In this document: positions 16,399 to 25,140 of the stretch, piece by piece
Layout: each line of letters starts with the position of its first letter
Position numbering within the stretch: position 1 is the first letter of the stretch
Source: Bradyrhizobium sp. SZCCT0231
GTDB lineage: Bacteria; Pseudomonadota; Alphaproteobacteria; Rhizobiales; Xanthobacteraceae
DNA length: 64,000 bases
Direction: 5' to 3'
Assembly (NCBI RefSeq): GCF_018130245.1
Contig: NZ_JAFCKP010000001.1
Location: forward strand, 1,488,001-1,552,000
Program-made: the position numbers and the translations under genes
Notes under the pieces: generated by a model
Seen by the model: only the letters and a program-made list of their open reading frames with translations
Database searches by the model: none
Told to the model about the DNA's origin: nothing

Positions 16399-18021
16399 AT
16401 GATCCGCCTCGACAACGTCAGCAAGCAAGCCGGCCACCAGATCCTGTTCATCGAAGCCTCCGCGGCCCTCAACAAGGGCGAGAAGATCGGTCTCGTCGGC
16501 CCGAACGGCGCCGGCAAGACCACATTGTTCCGGATGATCGCCGGCGAGGAACTGCCCGACGAGGGGCAGGTCTCGACCGATCGCGGCATCACCATCGGCT
16601 ATTTCAACCAGGACGTCGGCGAGATGTCTGGCCGCAGCGCCGTGGCCGAGGTGATGGATGGCGCCGGTCCCGTCAGCGAGGTCGCGGCCGAATTGCGCGA
16701 GCTCGAGGCGGATATGGCCGATCCTGACAAGGCCGATCAGATGGACGAGATCATCGCGCGCTATGGCGAGGTGCAGCACCGGTTCGAGGAGCTGGACGGC
16801 TATGCACTCGATGGTCGCGCGCGCGAAGCGCTCTCCGGCCTCGGCTTCAGCCAGGAGATGATGGACGGCGACGTCGGAAAGCTCTCCGGCGGCTGGAAGA
16901 TGCGCGTGGCGCTGGCGCGCATTCTCTTGATGCGTCCCGACGTCATGCTGCTCGACGAGCCGAGCAACCATCTCGATCTCGAAAGCCTGATCTGGCTGGA
17001 AAAATTTTTGCACGACTACGAAGGCACGCTGCTGATGACCTCGCATGACCGCGAGTTCATCAACCGCGTGATCGCCAAGGTGATCGAGATCGATTCCGGC
17101 TCGCTCACCACCTACACCGGTAATTACGAATTCTACGAGCAGCAGCGGGCGCAGAACGAGAAGCAGCAGCAGGCGCAGTTCGAGCGCCAGCAGGCGATGC
17201 TGGCGAAGGAGATCAAGTTCATCGAGCGCTTCAAGGCGCGCGCCTCTCACGCAGCCCAGGTGCAGAGCCGGGTGAAGAAGCTCGACAAGATCGAGCGGGT
17301 CGAGCCGCCGCGCCGCCGCCAGAGCGTCGCGTTCGATTTTCTGCCGGCACCGCGTTCGGGCGAGGACGTCGTGGTGCTCAAGAAGGTGCACAAGGGGTAC
17401 GGCTCAAAGCGCATCTATGACGGGCTGGACTTCATGATCCGCCGCCGCGAGCGCTGGTGCGTGATGGGCGTCAACGGCGCCGGCAAGTCGACGCTGCTCA
17501 AGCTGGTTGCCGGTGCGAGCGAACCCGACGAGGGCACGGTGGCGCTCGGGGGCAGCGTCAAGATGGGCTATTTCGCCCAGCACGCGATGGATCTGCTCGA
17601 CGGCGAGCGCACCGTGTTCCAGTCGCTGGAGGATCAGTTTCCGACCGCGGGGCAGGGTAGCTTGCGCGCGCTCGCCGGCTGCTTCGGATTTTCCGGCGAC
17701 GATGTCGAGAAGCGTTGCCGGGTGCTGTCGGGCGGCGAGAAGGCGCGCCTCGTCATGGCCAAGATGCTGTTCGATCCACCGAACTTTCTGGTGCTGGACG
17801 AGCCGACCAACCATCTTGACCTCGCCACCAAGGAGATGCTGATTACCGCGCTGTCGGATTTCGAGGGCACCATGCTGTTCGTCTCGCATGACCGGCATTT
17901 TCTCAGCGTCCTGTCGAACCGCGTGCTGGAGCTGACGCCGGAGGGCATCCACCAGTACGGCGGCGGCTACACGGAATATGTCGCGCGCACCGGGCAGGAG
18001 GCGCCGGGGTTGCGGTCGTAG
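16399..18021 (+). CDS. ABC-F family ATPase
   Basis: A 540-residue soluble protein with two ABC domains and no membrane segment. Domain 1: GPNGAGKTT, LSGGWKMRVALARIL, VMLLDEPSNHLDL. Domain 2: GVNGAGKSTLL, LSGGEKARLVMAKML, FLVLDEPTNHLDL. Between them is the charged helical P-site-tRNA interaction linker (EQQRAQNEKQQQAQFERQQA). ABC-F proteins bind the ribosome and rescue or tune translation. The length and linker fit a housekeeping member near YbiT/Uup more than an antibiotic-resistance one; the exact subgroup is not settled. Confidence 0.92.
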   Translation: MIRLDNVSKQAGHQILFIEASAALNKGEKIGLVGPNGAGKTTLFRMIAGEELPDEGQVSTDRGITIGYFNQDVGEMSGRSAVAEVMDGAGPVSEVAAELRELEADMADPDKADQMDEIIARYGEVQHRFEELDGYALDGRAREALSGLGFSQEMMDGDVGKLSGGWKMRVALARILLMRPDVMLLDEPSNHLDLESLIWLEKFLHDYEGTLLMTSHDREFINRVIAKVIEIDSGSLTTYTGNYEFYEQQRAQNEKQQQAQFERQQAMLAKEIKFIERFKARASHAAQVQSRVKKLDKIERVEPPRRRQSVAFDFLPAPRSGEDVVVLKKVHKGYGSKRIYDGLDFMIRRRERWCVMGVNGAGKSTLLKLVAGASEPDEGTVALGGSVKMGYFAQHAMDLLDGERTVFQSLEDQFPTAGQGSLRALAGCFGFSGDDVEKRCRVLSGGEKARLVMAKMLFDPPNFLVLDEPTNHLDLATKEMLITALSDFEGTMLFVSHDRHFLSVLSNRVLELTPEGIHQYGGGYTEYVARTGQEAPGLRS

Positions 18022-18076
18022 TGGTGGATCAAGCCGCTGGGCGCTGCGTTCGACTATCGGTTCAAGCGGGAGTGAA

Positions 18077-18174
18077 GTGTCTCCGCATCGTCATGGCCGG
18101 GCTTGTCCCGGCCATCCACGAACTTTCAAGGGTCATGAAGAACGTGGATGCCCGGGACAAGCCCGGGCATGACG
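18077..18174. repeat. Double palindromic intergenic repeat
   Basis: Two 32-base arms, 18089-18120 and 18143-18174, are inverted copies of each other with two mismatches, and each arm is itself palindromic around GGCCGGG / CCCGGCC or GCCCGGG / CCCGGGC. The 18 bases at 18077-18094 (GTGTCTCCGCATCGTCAT) recur at 54089-54106 in front of another repeat family. Confidence 0.8.
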
Positions 18175-18223
18175 GAGTTCGTGGAGCGATTGTTCGCTAA
18201 CGCTGCCGCGAATGCACTGCGCC

Positions 18224-18472
18224 TTACGCGCTGACTTCGCACTTCTTCATAAAACTGTTCTTGGCGGCGCCGGCGAGCGGCTTGCCGTCGGCGCTGACGG
18301 CCTTGGGTGCGCAGGCATCCGCCTTGCACTTCTTCAGGAACGAGGTCTTGGCAGCGCCGGCGAGCGGCTTGCCGTCCTTGCCGACGGCCTTGCTCTCGCA
18401 GGTTTCTTGCGCGAAGGCCGAGCCGGCTGCAAAGGTGGCGACGATCGCTGCGAGGAAAATCCGCTTCATCAT
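18224..18472 (-). CDS. PsiF-repeat exported protein
   Basis: An 82-residue protein with a signal peptide (MMKRIFLAAIVATFAAGSAF, cleavage near AFAQ). The mature part has two PsiF-type repeats, CESKAVGKDGKPLAGAAK-TSFLKKC and CAPKAVSADGKPLAGAAK-NSFMKKC, each with a Cys at both ends that may form a disulfide. PsiF of E. coli is induced by phosphate starvation; the role is unknown. The start could be 18472 or the next ATG at 18469. A second PsiF-like gene lies at 37454. Confidence 0.8.
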   Translation of the reverse strand: MMKRIFLAAIVATFAAGSAFAQETCESKAVGKDGKPLAGAAKTSFLKKCKADACAPKAVSADGKPLAGAAKNSFMKKCEVSA

Positions 18473-18669
18473 AGGTGTCTCCCTAGACCAGAAATGGCGG
18501 GGCGGATTGGAGCCGGGAATCATGGCGCAATCAAGCAAGATCGACGCCTGTGGTCCGTCCGCTTGCCGATTCTTCGCGCGCGATCGGCAAATGTCTTGTT
18601 GCACCGCTCGCTGACCCGGCCGGACAATCCTGCTAGCCTCGGTTCGGTCGAGATGAAGGGAGTATGGTG

Positions 18670-19134
18670 ATGGACGCCGCGATCCCGAAGGGCGAACAAT
18701 CCGCCGATCGGCATTCTCACTTGGTTCAGCCGCAAAACATGGACTGGCAGAAGACGCGCTTTCCAGGGTGCGAGGCCAAGACGCTGCTGTTCGATCGGAG
18801 CAGCGGTCTGATGACCGCCCTGATGCGCTTTGCGCCGGGCTCGGTGCTGCCCGATCACGAGCATGTCGGCATCGAGCAGAGCTACGTCATCGAAGGCGCG
18901 CTCGTCGACAAGGAGGGGCCGGCCAAGGGCATTGCCTGCAAGGCCGGCGAATTCATCTGGCGCGAGGCGGGCAGCCGGCACGCGGCCTGGTGTCCGGACG
19001 GGGCCTTGATCCTGGCGATCTTCCAGGTGCCGAACAAGTTCTTTGAAGCCGGTGGCCGCGTGGTCGACGCCTCGGGTCAGGATTGGGACGAAACCTGGGG
19101 GCACACCGACGCGCAACGGGCCCGTCGCAGCTAG
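18670..19134 (+). CDS. Cupin domain protein, ChrR-like
   Basis: A 154-residue protein with a single cupin barrel: motif 1 FAPGSVLPDHEHVGIEQSYV with the metal-binding His pair and Glu, and motif 2 later (GEFIWREAGSRHAAW). This resembles the cupin part of ChrR-type anti-sigma proteins and small stand-alone cupins; no sigma gene lies nearby. AGGGAG gives 7 bases spacing to ATG 18670, which is better than the ATG at 18664. The gene is convergent with the esterase gene, only 3 bases apart. Confidence 0.82.
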   Translation: MDAAIPKGEQSADRHSHLVQPQNMDWQKTRFPGCEAKTLLFDRSSGLMTALMRFAPGSVLPDHEHVGIEQSYVIEGALVDKEGPAKGIACKAGEFIWREAGSRHAAWCPDGALILAIFQVPNKFFEAGGRVVDASGQDWDETWGHTDAQRARRS

Positions 19135-19137
19135 GGG

Positions 19138-20100
19138 CTATACACCCCGTGCGAGCAACGTCTTGAAGTCGGCCCGCGCGCGCTGCGCTTCGGCGCGCGC
19201 GACGTCCGAGGCGTCGCCCATGCCGAAATAGCCGTGGATCAGGCCGGGGCCCTCATGGTGCTTGACCCGGACGCCGGCCGCCTCCAGCGCGCGCGCATAG
19301 GCGGCGCCTTCGTCGCGCAAGGGATCGAACCAGGCGGTGGTCACGATCGCCGGCGCAACGCCCGCCAGTGAGGCGGCCCGCAGCGGCGAGACGCGCCAGT
19401 CGCTCGCGTGAGCGGGATCGGCGAGATAGTGGCCGCAGAACCATTCCATCGTCGCGCGCGTGAGGAAGTAGCCGTCGGCATTTTCGGCGCGCGAGGGATA
19501 GCGCGCGTTCTCGCGCGCATCGGCGTAGGCGCCGAGCACGTCGGTCACGGGATAGACCAGCAATTGTGCGGCGAGCTCGATGCCGGCATCGCGGCAGGCG
19601 ATCGCGGTGGTCGCCGCGAGATTGCCGCCGGCGCTGTCGCCGGCGACGCCGAGGCGCTTCGCATCGCCGCCAAATTCTGCGACGCGGTCGAGGACGTCAC
19701 GTACCGCGCTGAAGGCGTCCTCGAAGGCACCGGGAAAGCGTGTCTCGGGCGGGCGGCGATAGTCGACGGAGACGACGACAGCGCCGGTCTCGATCGCGAG
19801 GTTGCGCGCCTGCCGGTCGTGGGTTTCGAGGTCGCCCGCAACCCAGCCGCCGCCATGAAAGAACACCACGGTCGGTGCCGGCGTGGTGCCGGCCCGGTAG
19901 ACCCGCGCGGGAAGCGGGACGGCGCCGCCTGTCACCTTGATATCCTGCACGCTGCCGACAGGCGGGGGCGGGATGGCGGCGCGCGAGGCAGCCAGTGCGC
20001 GCAAGGAATCGCGGGCGCTCTGTGGCGTCATGACCGCGGGATCGCGCATCGGCATGAGCGGAATGATCTGGGCGATGACGGGATCGAGCGGTGCGGCCAT
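19138..20100 (-). CDS. Alpha/beta hydrolase, hormone-sensitive lipase family
   Basis: A 320-residue esterase. The oxyanion motif is FFHGGGWVAGD (residues about 79-89), the nucleophile elbow GDSAGGN (Ser in GxSxG), the acid ASP in AWFDPLRDEG and the His in GLIHGYFGM. This is the family IV (HSL) layout. It should hydrolyse short acyl or aryl esters in the cytoplasm. ATG at 20100 starts family-like sequence. It is convergent with the cupin gene and divergent from the nitroreductase gene. Confidence 0.92.
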   Translation of the reverse strand: MAAPLDPVIAQIIPLMPMRDPAVMTPQSARDSLRALAASRAAIPPPPVGSVQDIKVTGGAVPLPARVYRAGTTPAPTVVFFHGGGWVAGDLETHDRQARNLAIETGAVVVSVDYRRPPETRFPGAFEDAFSAVRDVLDRVAEFGGDAKRLGVAGDSAGGNLAATTAIACRDAGIELAAQLLVYPVTDVLGAYADARENARYPSRAENADGYFLTRATMEWFCGHYLADPAHASDWRVSPLRAASLAGVAPAIVTTAWFDPLRDEGAAYARALEAAGVRVKHHEGPGLIHGYFGMGDASDVARAEAQRARADFKTLLARGV

Positions 20101-20218
20101 GGGGCTTCCTCACAGGGTTCTTGGTCTTGCTTGGCCGTTAGCATAGGTTTTGCGCGCCGCATCGGCAACGGCGTCGTGCCGTGATGCAGGCGGATGAACG
20201 GGTAGGGAGGTTCAAGAG

Positions 20219-20896
20219 GTGGAATTCGAAACGCTGGTCCAGTCGCGCCGCAGCGTGCGCGGCTTCAGGAACGAGCCGGTGCCGCGCGCGGTGATCGAGG
20301 CGATCATCGAGAACGCCAAGCGCGCGCCGTCGTCGATGAACACCCAGCCCTGGCATGTCCACGTGCTCACAGGCCATCCGCTGGAAGAGGTGCGCCGCCG
20401 CAACATGGAGGAGATGGCCGGCGGCGCCAAGGTCAAGCGCGACATCGTCAGCCACGGCGAGTATCAGGGCGTGCATCGCACGCGGCAGGTCGACATCGCC
20501 AAGAAGTTGTTCGGCGCGATGGGAATCGCGCGCGACGACAAGCCGATGCGGCAGGACTGGGTGCTGCGCGGCTTCCGCCAGTTCGATGCGCCGGTCTCGC
20601 TGGTCCTGACCTATGACCGCGTGCTCGATCCGGGCGCGGTCTGCCATTTCGATCTCGGCGCGCTCTGCTACGGCATCGTGCTCGCGGCGTGGGACCGCGG
20701 TCTCGGCTCGGTCATCAACGGGCAGGGCATCATGCGCTCCGACATCGTGCGCGAGGTCGCCAGGATTCCGGAGGACGAGGTCATCATGACCTGCGTCGCG
20801 ATGGGCTATCCCGACGACGGCTTTGCCGCGAACGCGGTTCGCTCGGAGCGCGAGCACAACGACGAGTTCGTGCGCTACGTGGGTTTTGCCGATTAG
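20219..20896 (+). CDS. Nitroreductase family oxidoreductase
   Basis: A 225-residue FMN-dependent nitroreductase-like protein. VQSRRSVRGFRNEPVPR is the FMN phosphate site near the N-terminus, then APSSMNTQPWHVHVLTG, and the C-terminal CVAMGYPDD. Family members reduce nitroaromatics, quinones or enones with NAD(P)H. The GTG start has GGGAGG upstream. It is divergent from the esterase; the substrate is unknown. Confidence 0.9.
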   Translation: MEFETLVQSRRSVRGFRNEPVPRAVIEAIIENAKRAPSSMNTQPWHVHVLTGHPLEEVRRRNMEEMAGGAKVKRDIVSHGEYQGVHRTRQVDIAKKLFGAMGIARDDKPMRQDWVLRGFRQFDAPVSLVLTYDRVLDPGAVCHFDLGALCYGIVLAAWDRGLGSVINGQGIMRSDIVREVARIPEDEVIMTCVAMGYPDDGFAANAVRSEREHNDEFVRYVGFAD

Positions 20897-21028
20897 CACG
20901 ACGAAGAGGAGATTTTTCTCTGGCGGAAATTTTTGGTGCGGTGTCGCGTGCGGCCTCTTGCAATCTCGAAGTTGCGGGAGGAACAATATGCGGACTGAGA
21001 GGTTTGTTGCTGGCGCGAGGGAATTGAC

Positions 21029-21232
21029 ATGCGGCGGCTGGCTAGCCTGTTTCGGCGGTTCTTCGGTCCGCGACTGCGGCACAAGATCGATGACGATCCA
21101 AGTCTTCCTTTCACCCCTGAAGAGTTCGGCCGGCTGATTCGCAGCGGCCGGCACGAGGACATGAAGCTGCTGGCCGAGGGGCTGGCCTGCCGGTCGATCC
21201 CGCGCCGCGCCAGCCATCGTGCGACGCATTAG
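21029..21232 (+). CDS. Small hypothetical protein, 67 residues
   Basis: A basic N-terminus MRRLASLFRRFFGPRLRHKI that may form an amphipathic helix, followed by LPFTPEEFGRLIRSGRHEDM. No family recognised. Codon use is compatible with a gene, but the evidence is thin. It lies alone between the nitroreductase gene and the convergent HD-GYP gene. Confidence 0.45.
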   Translation: MRRLASLFRRFFGPRLRHKIDDDPSLPFTPEEFGRLIRSGRHEDMKLLAEGLACRSIPRRASHRATH

Positions 21233-21259
21233 GCCGCGTTCGAGACCGGTCTGCCGCGC

Positions 21260-22393
21260 TCACCGCGTGAGCGCGACCTGCTTGAACGAGTGGACCAGCG
21301 CCTTTTCCAGCTTCCCATTCATCCCGCACAGAACGTCGTAGGCCTCCGCGCGCGGCATGGTGGGCTTGTAGTGCCGATGCTCGATCAGCGCTGCGAAAAT
21401 GTCGGAGATGGTTAGAATCCGTACGATGTCGCCAATGCTCTCGCCGCAGAGCGCATCGGGATAGCCGCTTCCGTCGAGGTACTCGTGATGATGGCGAACG
21501 GCATCGAGTATCTCCCGCGAGATCCCGTCATGGTCCTTGAGAAACTCGTAGCCGGCGGTCGGATGCGTCTCGATCTGCGCGCGTTCCGCGGCATCGAGGC
21601 GGCCCGGCTTGTCGAGGATGGCGAGCGGAATCCGTGCCTTGCCGATGTCGTGGAACATGGCAGCCGAGTACAAACGTTCCAGGTCGGCCCTGCCGACGCC
21701 GAGGCTCAGTCCGAAGTCGATGGTAATGCCGGTCACGAGCAGGCAATGCTGATAGGTTCCTTCGTGATGGCGCCGCACCGTCATGAGCCACTCCGTCAGG
21801 CCATGCTGGGTGATGCGATCGGCGATCTGGCGACCGGCTTCCTTAGTGCCGTTGACGTCAAGCGGCTGGCACAGGGTCACAGCCGTGAACATCGATGCGA
21901 CAGCGGTCGCCGCCGCCTCGACGGCGCTGTCCGGTTGCAGTGTGTCGCCTGACGCCGCGGACACGCCGTCGGCCGGATCGGTCAGTGCCGCCAGCAGTCT
22001 GGTCCGGCCGACCGTGCTGGGAAGGACCAGCGTCGCCCCGAGCGCGTAGGCTTGCGAAATGCAGACGTGGGAGGTGTGCTCGAGCAGGAAGATGCGCTTC
22101 CTGGCCTTCGCCAGCTTGCCGGCCCGCTTCTTGATGGCGGCGATATTGTCGACGTCGCGCAGCTCCGCGCGGATGACGATGGCGGCCGGCGTCTGCGACA
22201 GCTTGGAATCGGCGTCGAGCCGCTCGCCCGCAACGGTGAATTTTTCCTCGAGGATCGAGCAGACGCCTGAGAGCTTGTCGGACGTGTCGGCCAGCACATG
22301 CAGGAAGGGACGAGCTGTCCCTGCCTCTCGGATGCCCCCGTCACCAATGACGTGGCCGGATCTGGTTCGAACGTGCTGCACGGCCTGACTCAA
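21260..22393 (-). CDS. HD-GYP domain protein
   Basis: A 377-residue protein. The C-terminal half (about 200-370) is an HD-GYP domain: MFHDIGKARIP with the HD pair, HPTAGYEFL, HHHEYLDGSGYPD with the GYP motif, and ILTISDIFAAL. HD-GYP enzymes cleave cyclic di-GMP. The N-terminal half (about 20-140) contains a receiver-like alpha/beta pattern (AAIVIRAELRDVDNI, FLLEHTSHVCISQAYALGA) without a clear phosphoacceptor Asp. It follows the PilZ and DUF2336 genes on the same strand with a 23-base gap. Confidence 0.9.
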   Translation of the reverse strand: MSQAVQHVRTRSGHVIGDGGIREAGTARPFLHVLADTSDKLSGVCSILEEKFTVAGERLDADSKLSQTPAAIVIRAELRDVDNIAAIKKRAGKLAKARKRIFLLEHTSHVCISQAYALGATLVLPSTVGRTRLLAALTDPADGVSAASGDTLQPDSAVEAAATAVASMFTAVTLCQPLDVNGTKEAGRQIADRITQHGLTEWLMTVRRHHEGTYQHCLLVTGITIDFGLSLGVGRADLERLYSAAMFHDIGKARIPLAILDKPGRLDAAERAQIETHPTAGYEFLKDHDGISREILDAVRHHHEYLDGSGYPDALCGESIGDIVRILTISDIFAALIEHRHYKPTMPRAEAYDVLCGMNGKLEKALVHSFKQVALTR

Positions 22394-22416
22394 AACGGTG
22401 GGTGGAATGTTCGAAT

Positions 22417-22746
22417 CTACTTGCTCTGGACCGGGTTCTGCGCAGGCACTGGTGCGTCTGCAGGTTTCTTCTTGCCGCCAGTGGTAATGAAATGGATGCC
22501 AGCCGTGGTGCCGTCGATCCAGACCAGTTCGCAGCGCCGGTAGGCGAGGCCGGTCGACGACAGCAGCATGAAGAACTCCTTGGCCCGGAGCACGTCGAGC
22601 GTGCCCTCGACCTGGACCTTGGCGCCGCTTTGCGACACGTCCAGCAGGACGCAGCTGCGTCGCCAGGTGCCGTCCGAACCCATGAGATTGATCGGCTGCC
22701 TGTGATCCATTTTCACGCGAAAGGCTTTGCGACCGCTGAATTTCAT
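22417..22746 (-). CDS. PilZ domain protein
   Basis: A 109-residue protein. RKAFRVKMDHRQPINL with the basic residues, then VLLDVSQSGAKVQVEG (D-x-S-x-x-G motif) and CELVWIDGTTAGIHF form a PilZ barrel, a cyclic di-GMP receptor. The first basic motif is a little altered from RxxxR-type, so binding should be confirmed. Its start overlaps the end of the DUF2336 gene (ATGA), a sign of translational coupling. It may report cyclic di-GMP to a partner in the operon. Confidence 0.82.
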   Translation of the reverse strand: MKFSGRKAFRVKMDHRQPINLMGSDGTWRRSCVLLDVSQSGAKVQVEGTLDVLRAKEFFMLLSSTGLAYRRCELVWIDGTTAGIHFITTGGKKKPADAPVPAQNPVQSK

Positions 22747-23849
22747 CGGCTAACCCCCATCCTTACGCCGCGATTTCCCCGGCTGCTCTCCTTGGCGCTT
22801 GCGGCAATTTCCCCCCAACGCACCGTCCACTGGCTGGTCGACAGAAGCAGCGCCTCGAAAATGTGCTGCGCGCGTTCGCGATCGGCGAAGGAAAGCCTTG
22901 TGCCGCACCGGTTGCTCAGGATGGCAAACGTGGTCTGCCAGTTCAGCCGCGAGGCACGGCAGGCCATGACCAGACCCTCGCAATCGTCGTCGGTCATGAC
23001 ATGCTCGACGATCTCGATGGGAGCCCCCGAAAGCACCGATAGCGCCGTAACGAGGTTGGCGGTCTCGCCGCGGATGGCGAAGCGGTTCACCGTGGAATCG
23101 TTGAGCTTGCCGACGCGGTTGAGCGCGACGATCTCCGGCCGTGCGCGTGCATAGGCGGCCGAGCAGGGCAGCTCGGGGGCGATTGGCGCGGCCGTTGCGG
23201 CTTGAAGCGAGACGGTGGCCTTCCCCATGCCGGATTTCGGAGCTGTCGAGGCCGACAGCAATTCCCGCATGATTGCTTCGGGCGTGTCCGGCCTGAGCGT
23301 CAGCGCCTTGGTGAGTTCATCGTCCGTCAGGCACCTCTCAACCAGCGCAACGTAAGCGGCATCGGAGAATCGTGCCTCTGTGTTGCCGATCAGCGCAATA
23401 CAGACGCTGCGGGCGCCGCCCTTGATCAGCGTCTCGATCACCAGCGGATCGATAGGCGCGCGGGCGGCGATCGCACATTGCTGCCGTTCGCCGGTCGCGG
23501 CCGCGATCGACTTGAGATCGGCCGCGGACAGCGACTGCGATCCGAGCAAGACGGGGCACGCCACCTCCGGATCGTGGTGCGAGGCGAGGCGTCGCACGGT
23601 CTTCGGCGGAGCCACCTCGAGCTCCGCGATTGTCATGCTGAGATCAATCAGCGCGCTCGCCTCAACCCGCTCCGTCAGTCGCAGCAGAACGCCGTCGGCC
23701 ACATTGGCGAGCAGTTCCTGAGGCCGGTCGCGGCTGCTGGTGAGCAGCTGCAAAATCCCGGAGAGGATGCGAGTGCAGCGGTCCAGCGGACACGTTGCGA
23801 CTGCATCTTCCAACTCGACCAGAATATCAGCAGGCGAATTTGCCATCAT
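22743..23849 (-). CDS. DUF2336 domain protein
   Basis: A 368-residue protein with the DUF2336 helical-repeat pattern (about 20-250): VRRLASHHDPEVACPVLLG, RQQCAIAARAPIDPLVIETL, ARFSDAAYVALVERC. Similar proteins occur near two-component and motility genes of Caulobacter and Bradyrhizobium; function is not known. The ATG at 23849 is preferred over a TTG at 23885. It is the first gene of a three-gene operon with PilZ and HD-GYP genes, which points to control of or by cyclic di-GMP. Confidence 0.82.
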   Translation of the reverse strand: MMANSPADILVELEDAVATCPLDRCTRILSGILQLLTSSRDRPQELLANVADGVLLRLTERVEASALIDLSMTIAELEVAPPKTVRRLASHHDPEVACPVLLGSQSLSAADLKSIAAATGERQQCAIAARAPIDPLVIETLIKGGARSVCIALIGNTEARFSDAAYVALVERCLTDDELTKALTLRPDTPEAIMRELLSASTAPKSGMGKATVSLQAATAAPIAPELPCSAAYARARPEIVALNRVGKLNDSTVNRFAIRGETANLVTALSVLSGAPIEIVEHVMTDDDCEGLVMACRASRLNWQTTFAILSNRCGTRLSFADRERAQHIFEALLLSTSQWTVRWGEIAASAKESSRGNRGVRMGVSR

Positions 23850-24142
23850 GGCAGGAGCCTGAATTGAAAAGATTTGACTGTACAACGTCCGTTATTGCGC
23901 CTTGAATCCGTTAATTTTTAATTTTGAGAATTAAATGCCGGGGTATTAATGCACCGCCAAATTTCAGGAAAATGCTATCGAAATTTGGCGGGACATGACG
24001 TCCCGGCCTGTCTTTTAAATTGAACCCATCTTCAATTGACCGGGACAAGCTTGATCGTTGCGGTGCAACGGAAAAATCGAAGGGGGGAAGCGGCACGCGG
24101 TCGGACGCACGTCAAACACGACGCTGCGCTTTCTTTATTGCC

Positions 24143-25090
24143 ATGAACAGCATTGATGATGTGCCGAGGGCGGCACTCGAGACGTTTCGCTTTTCAGACG
24201 TCGACGAATTTCGAAACGCCATACGCGGGCTGAATTTCGAATTCACGCCTTTCGTACGGAAGATTTCGGCTGAGCAGACAATCCTGTCGTTACCCGGCTG
24301 CGACGTGAATTTCACGCACGCCTTTCCGCGGTTGGTTGACGCACAGCTCGTCGGGAATTGCACGGCGATCGGCTTCACGATGGACGATCTTAACGTGCCC
24401 ATTCGCTTCAACGGCTCGCAACGTGCGCGACCGGTCGTGGTCATCGGCAGCGGCGGCGCGGCCTACACCACCATTGAGGAGGTGCAGAGGCAAATCGCCT
24501 CAGTGGTTTTCAGGCCGGAGGTGAGGGATCGTGGCTGGCCGCATACGCTCTCGAGCTTCAAGATTTTTGAAATCTCCGCGGCCGGCTTGCACCGGCTGCG
24601 CAGCGTGGTTCGCGAGGTGCTGGCCGAGGCGTCCGGCGCGGTCGAGGCACCGGAGCTCTTGTTGAAGAGCGCGGCGATGAAGGAGTCTCTGCTCGGAGCC
24701 GTCGACGAGGCCTTCGAAAGCGTCGTTTCGGCCCGCTGGACCCTGGGCCCCAACGACGGACGGAATTTCAGGATGTTCCAGGATATCCACGCGCTGCTCT
24801 CTGACGACCTGTCGCAGCCGATTTACAGCGACGAGATCGCGCACAGGCTCGGCCTGTCCGTTCGCACCATGCACGACGTCGTCCGCCGCTATCGCGGCAT
24901 GAGCCTGCACCGCTACTTGCGTCTGCGCCGGCTGTGGCTGGTGCGCCGGCGGCTTCTTGCCGGGGCCGATAGCGTCAAGGCGGTCGCGCTGGCGTTTGGC
25001 TTCTGGCATCTCAGCGATTTCTCCAGAAGCTACCGCGACCAGTTCGGCGAGATGCCGTCGCAAACGCTGGCCCGCGGTCGCGGACGATAG
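24143..25090 (+). CDS. AraC family transcriptional regulator
   Basis: A 315-residue protein. The C-terminal 100 residues are an AraC-type double helix-turn-helix: ADEIAHRLGLSVRTMHDVVR-like first helix pair, then DSVKAVALAFGFWHLSDFSR and YRDQFGEMPSQTL. The N-terminal half (about 20-190) is a ligand-binding domain similar to that of AraC proteins with EAL-linked relatives, with no recognised ligand. The ATG at 24143 was taken; the frame is open to 24020 and the start is uncertain. It is divergent from the DUF2336 operon across about 290 bp of AT-rich sequence. Confidence 0.85.
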   Translation: MNSIDDVPRAALETFRFSDVDEFRNAIRGLNFEFTPFVRKISAEQTILSLPGCDVNFTHAFPRLVDAQLVGNCTAIGFTMDDLNVPIRFNGSQRARPVVVIGSGGAAYTTIEEVQRQIASVVFRPEVRDRGWPHTLSSFKIFEISAAGLHRLRSVVREVLAEASGAVEAPELLLKSAAMKESLLGAVDEAFESVVSARWTLGPNDGRNFRMFQDIHALLSDDLSQPIYSDEIAHRLGLSVRTMHDVVRRYRGMSLHRYLRLRRLWLVRRRLLAGADSVKAVALAFGFWHLSDFSRSYRDQFGEMPSQTLARGRGR

Positions 25091-25140
25091 TGCGACAAAT
25101 CGAGTAGGGCCTGACGCCGGTTTCGTGCTACCGTTCGGCC

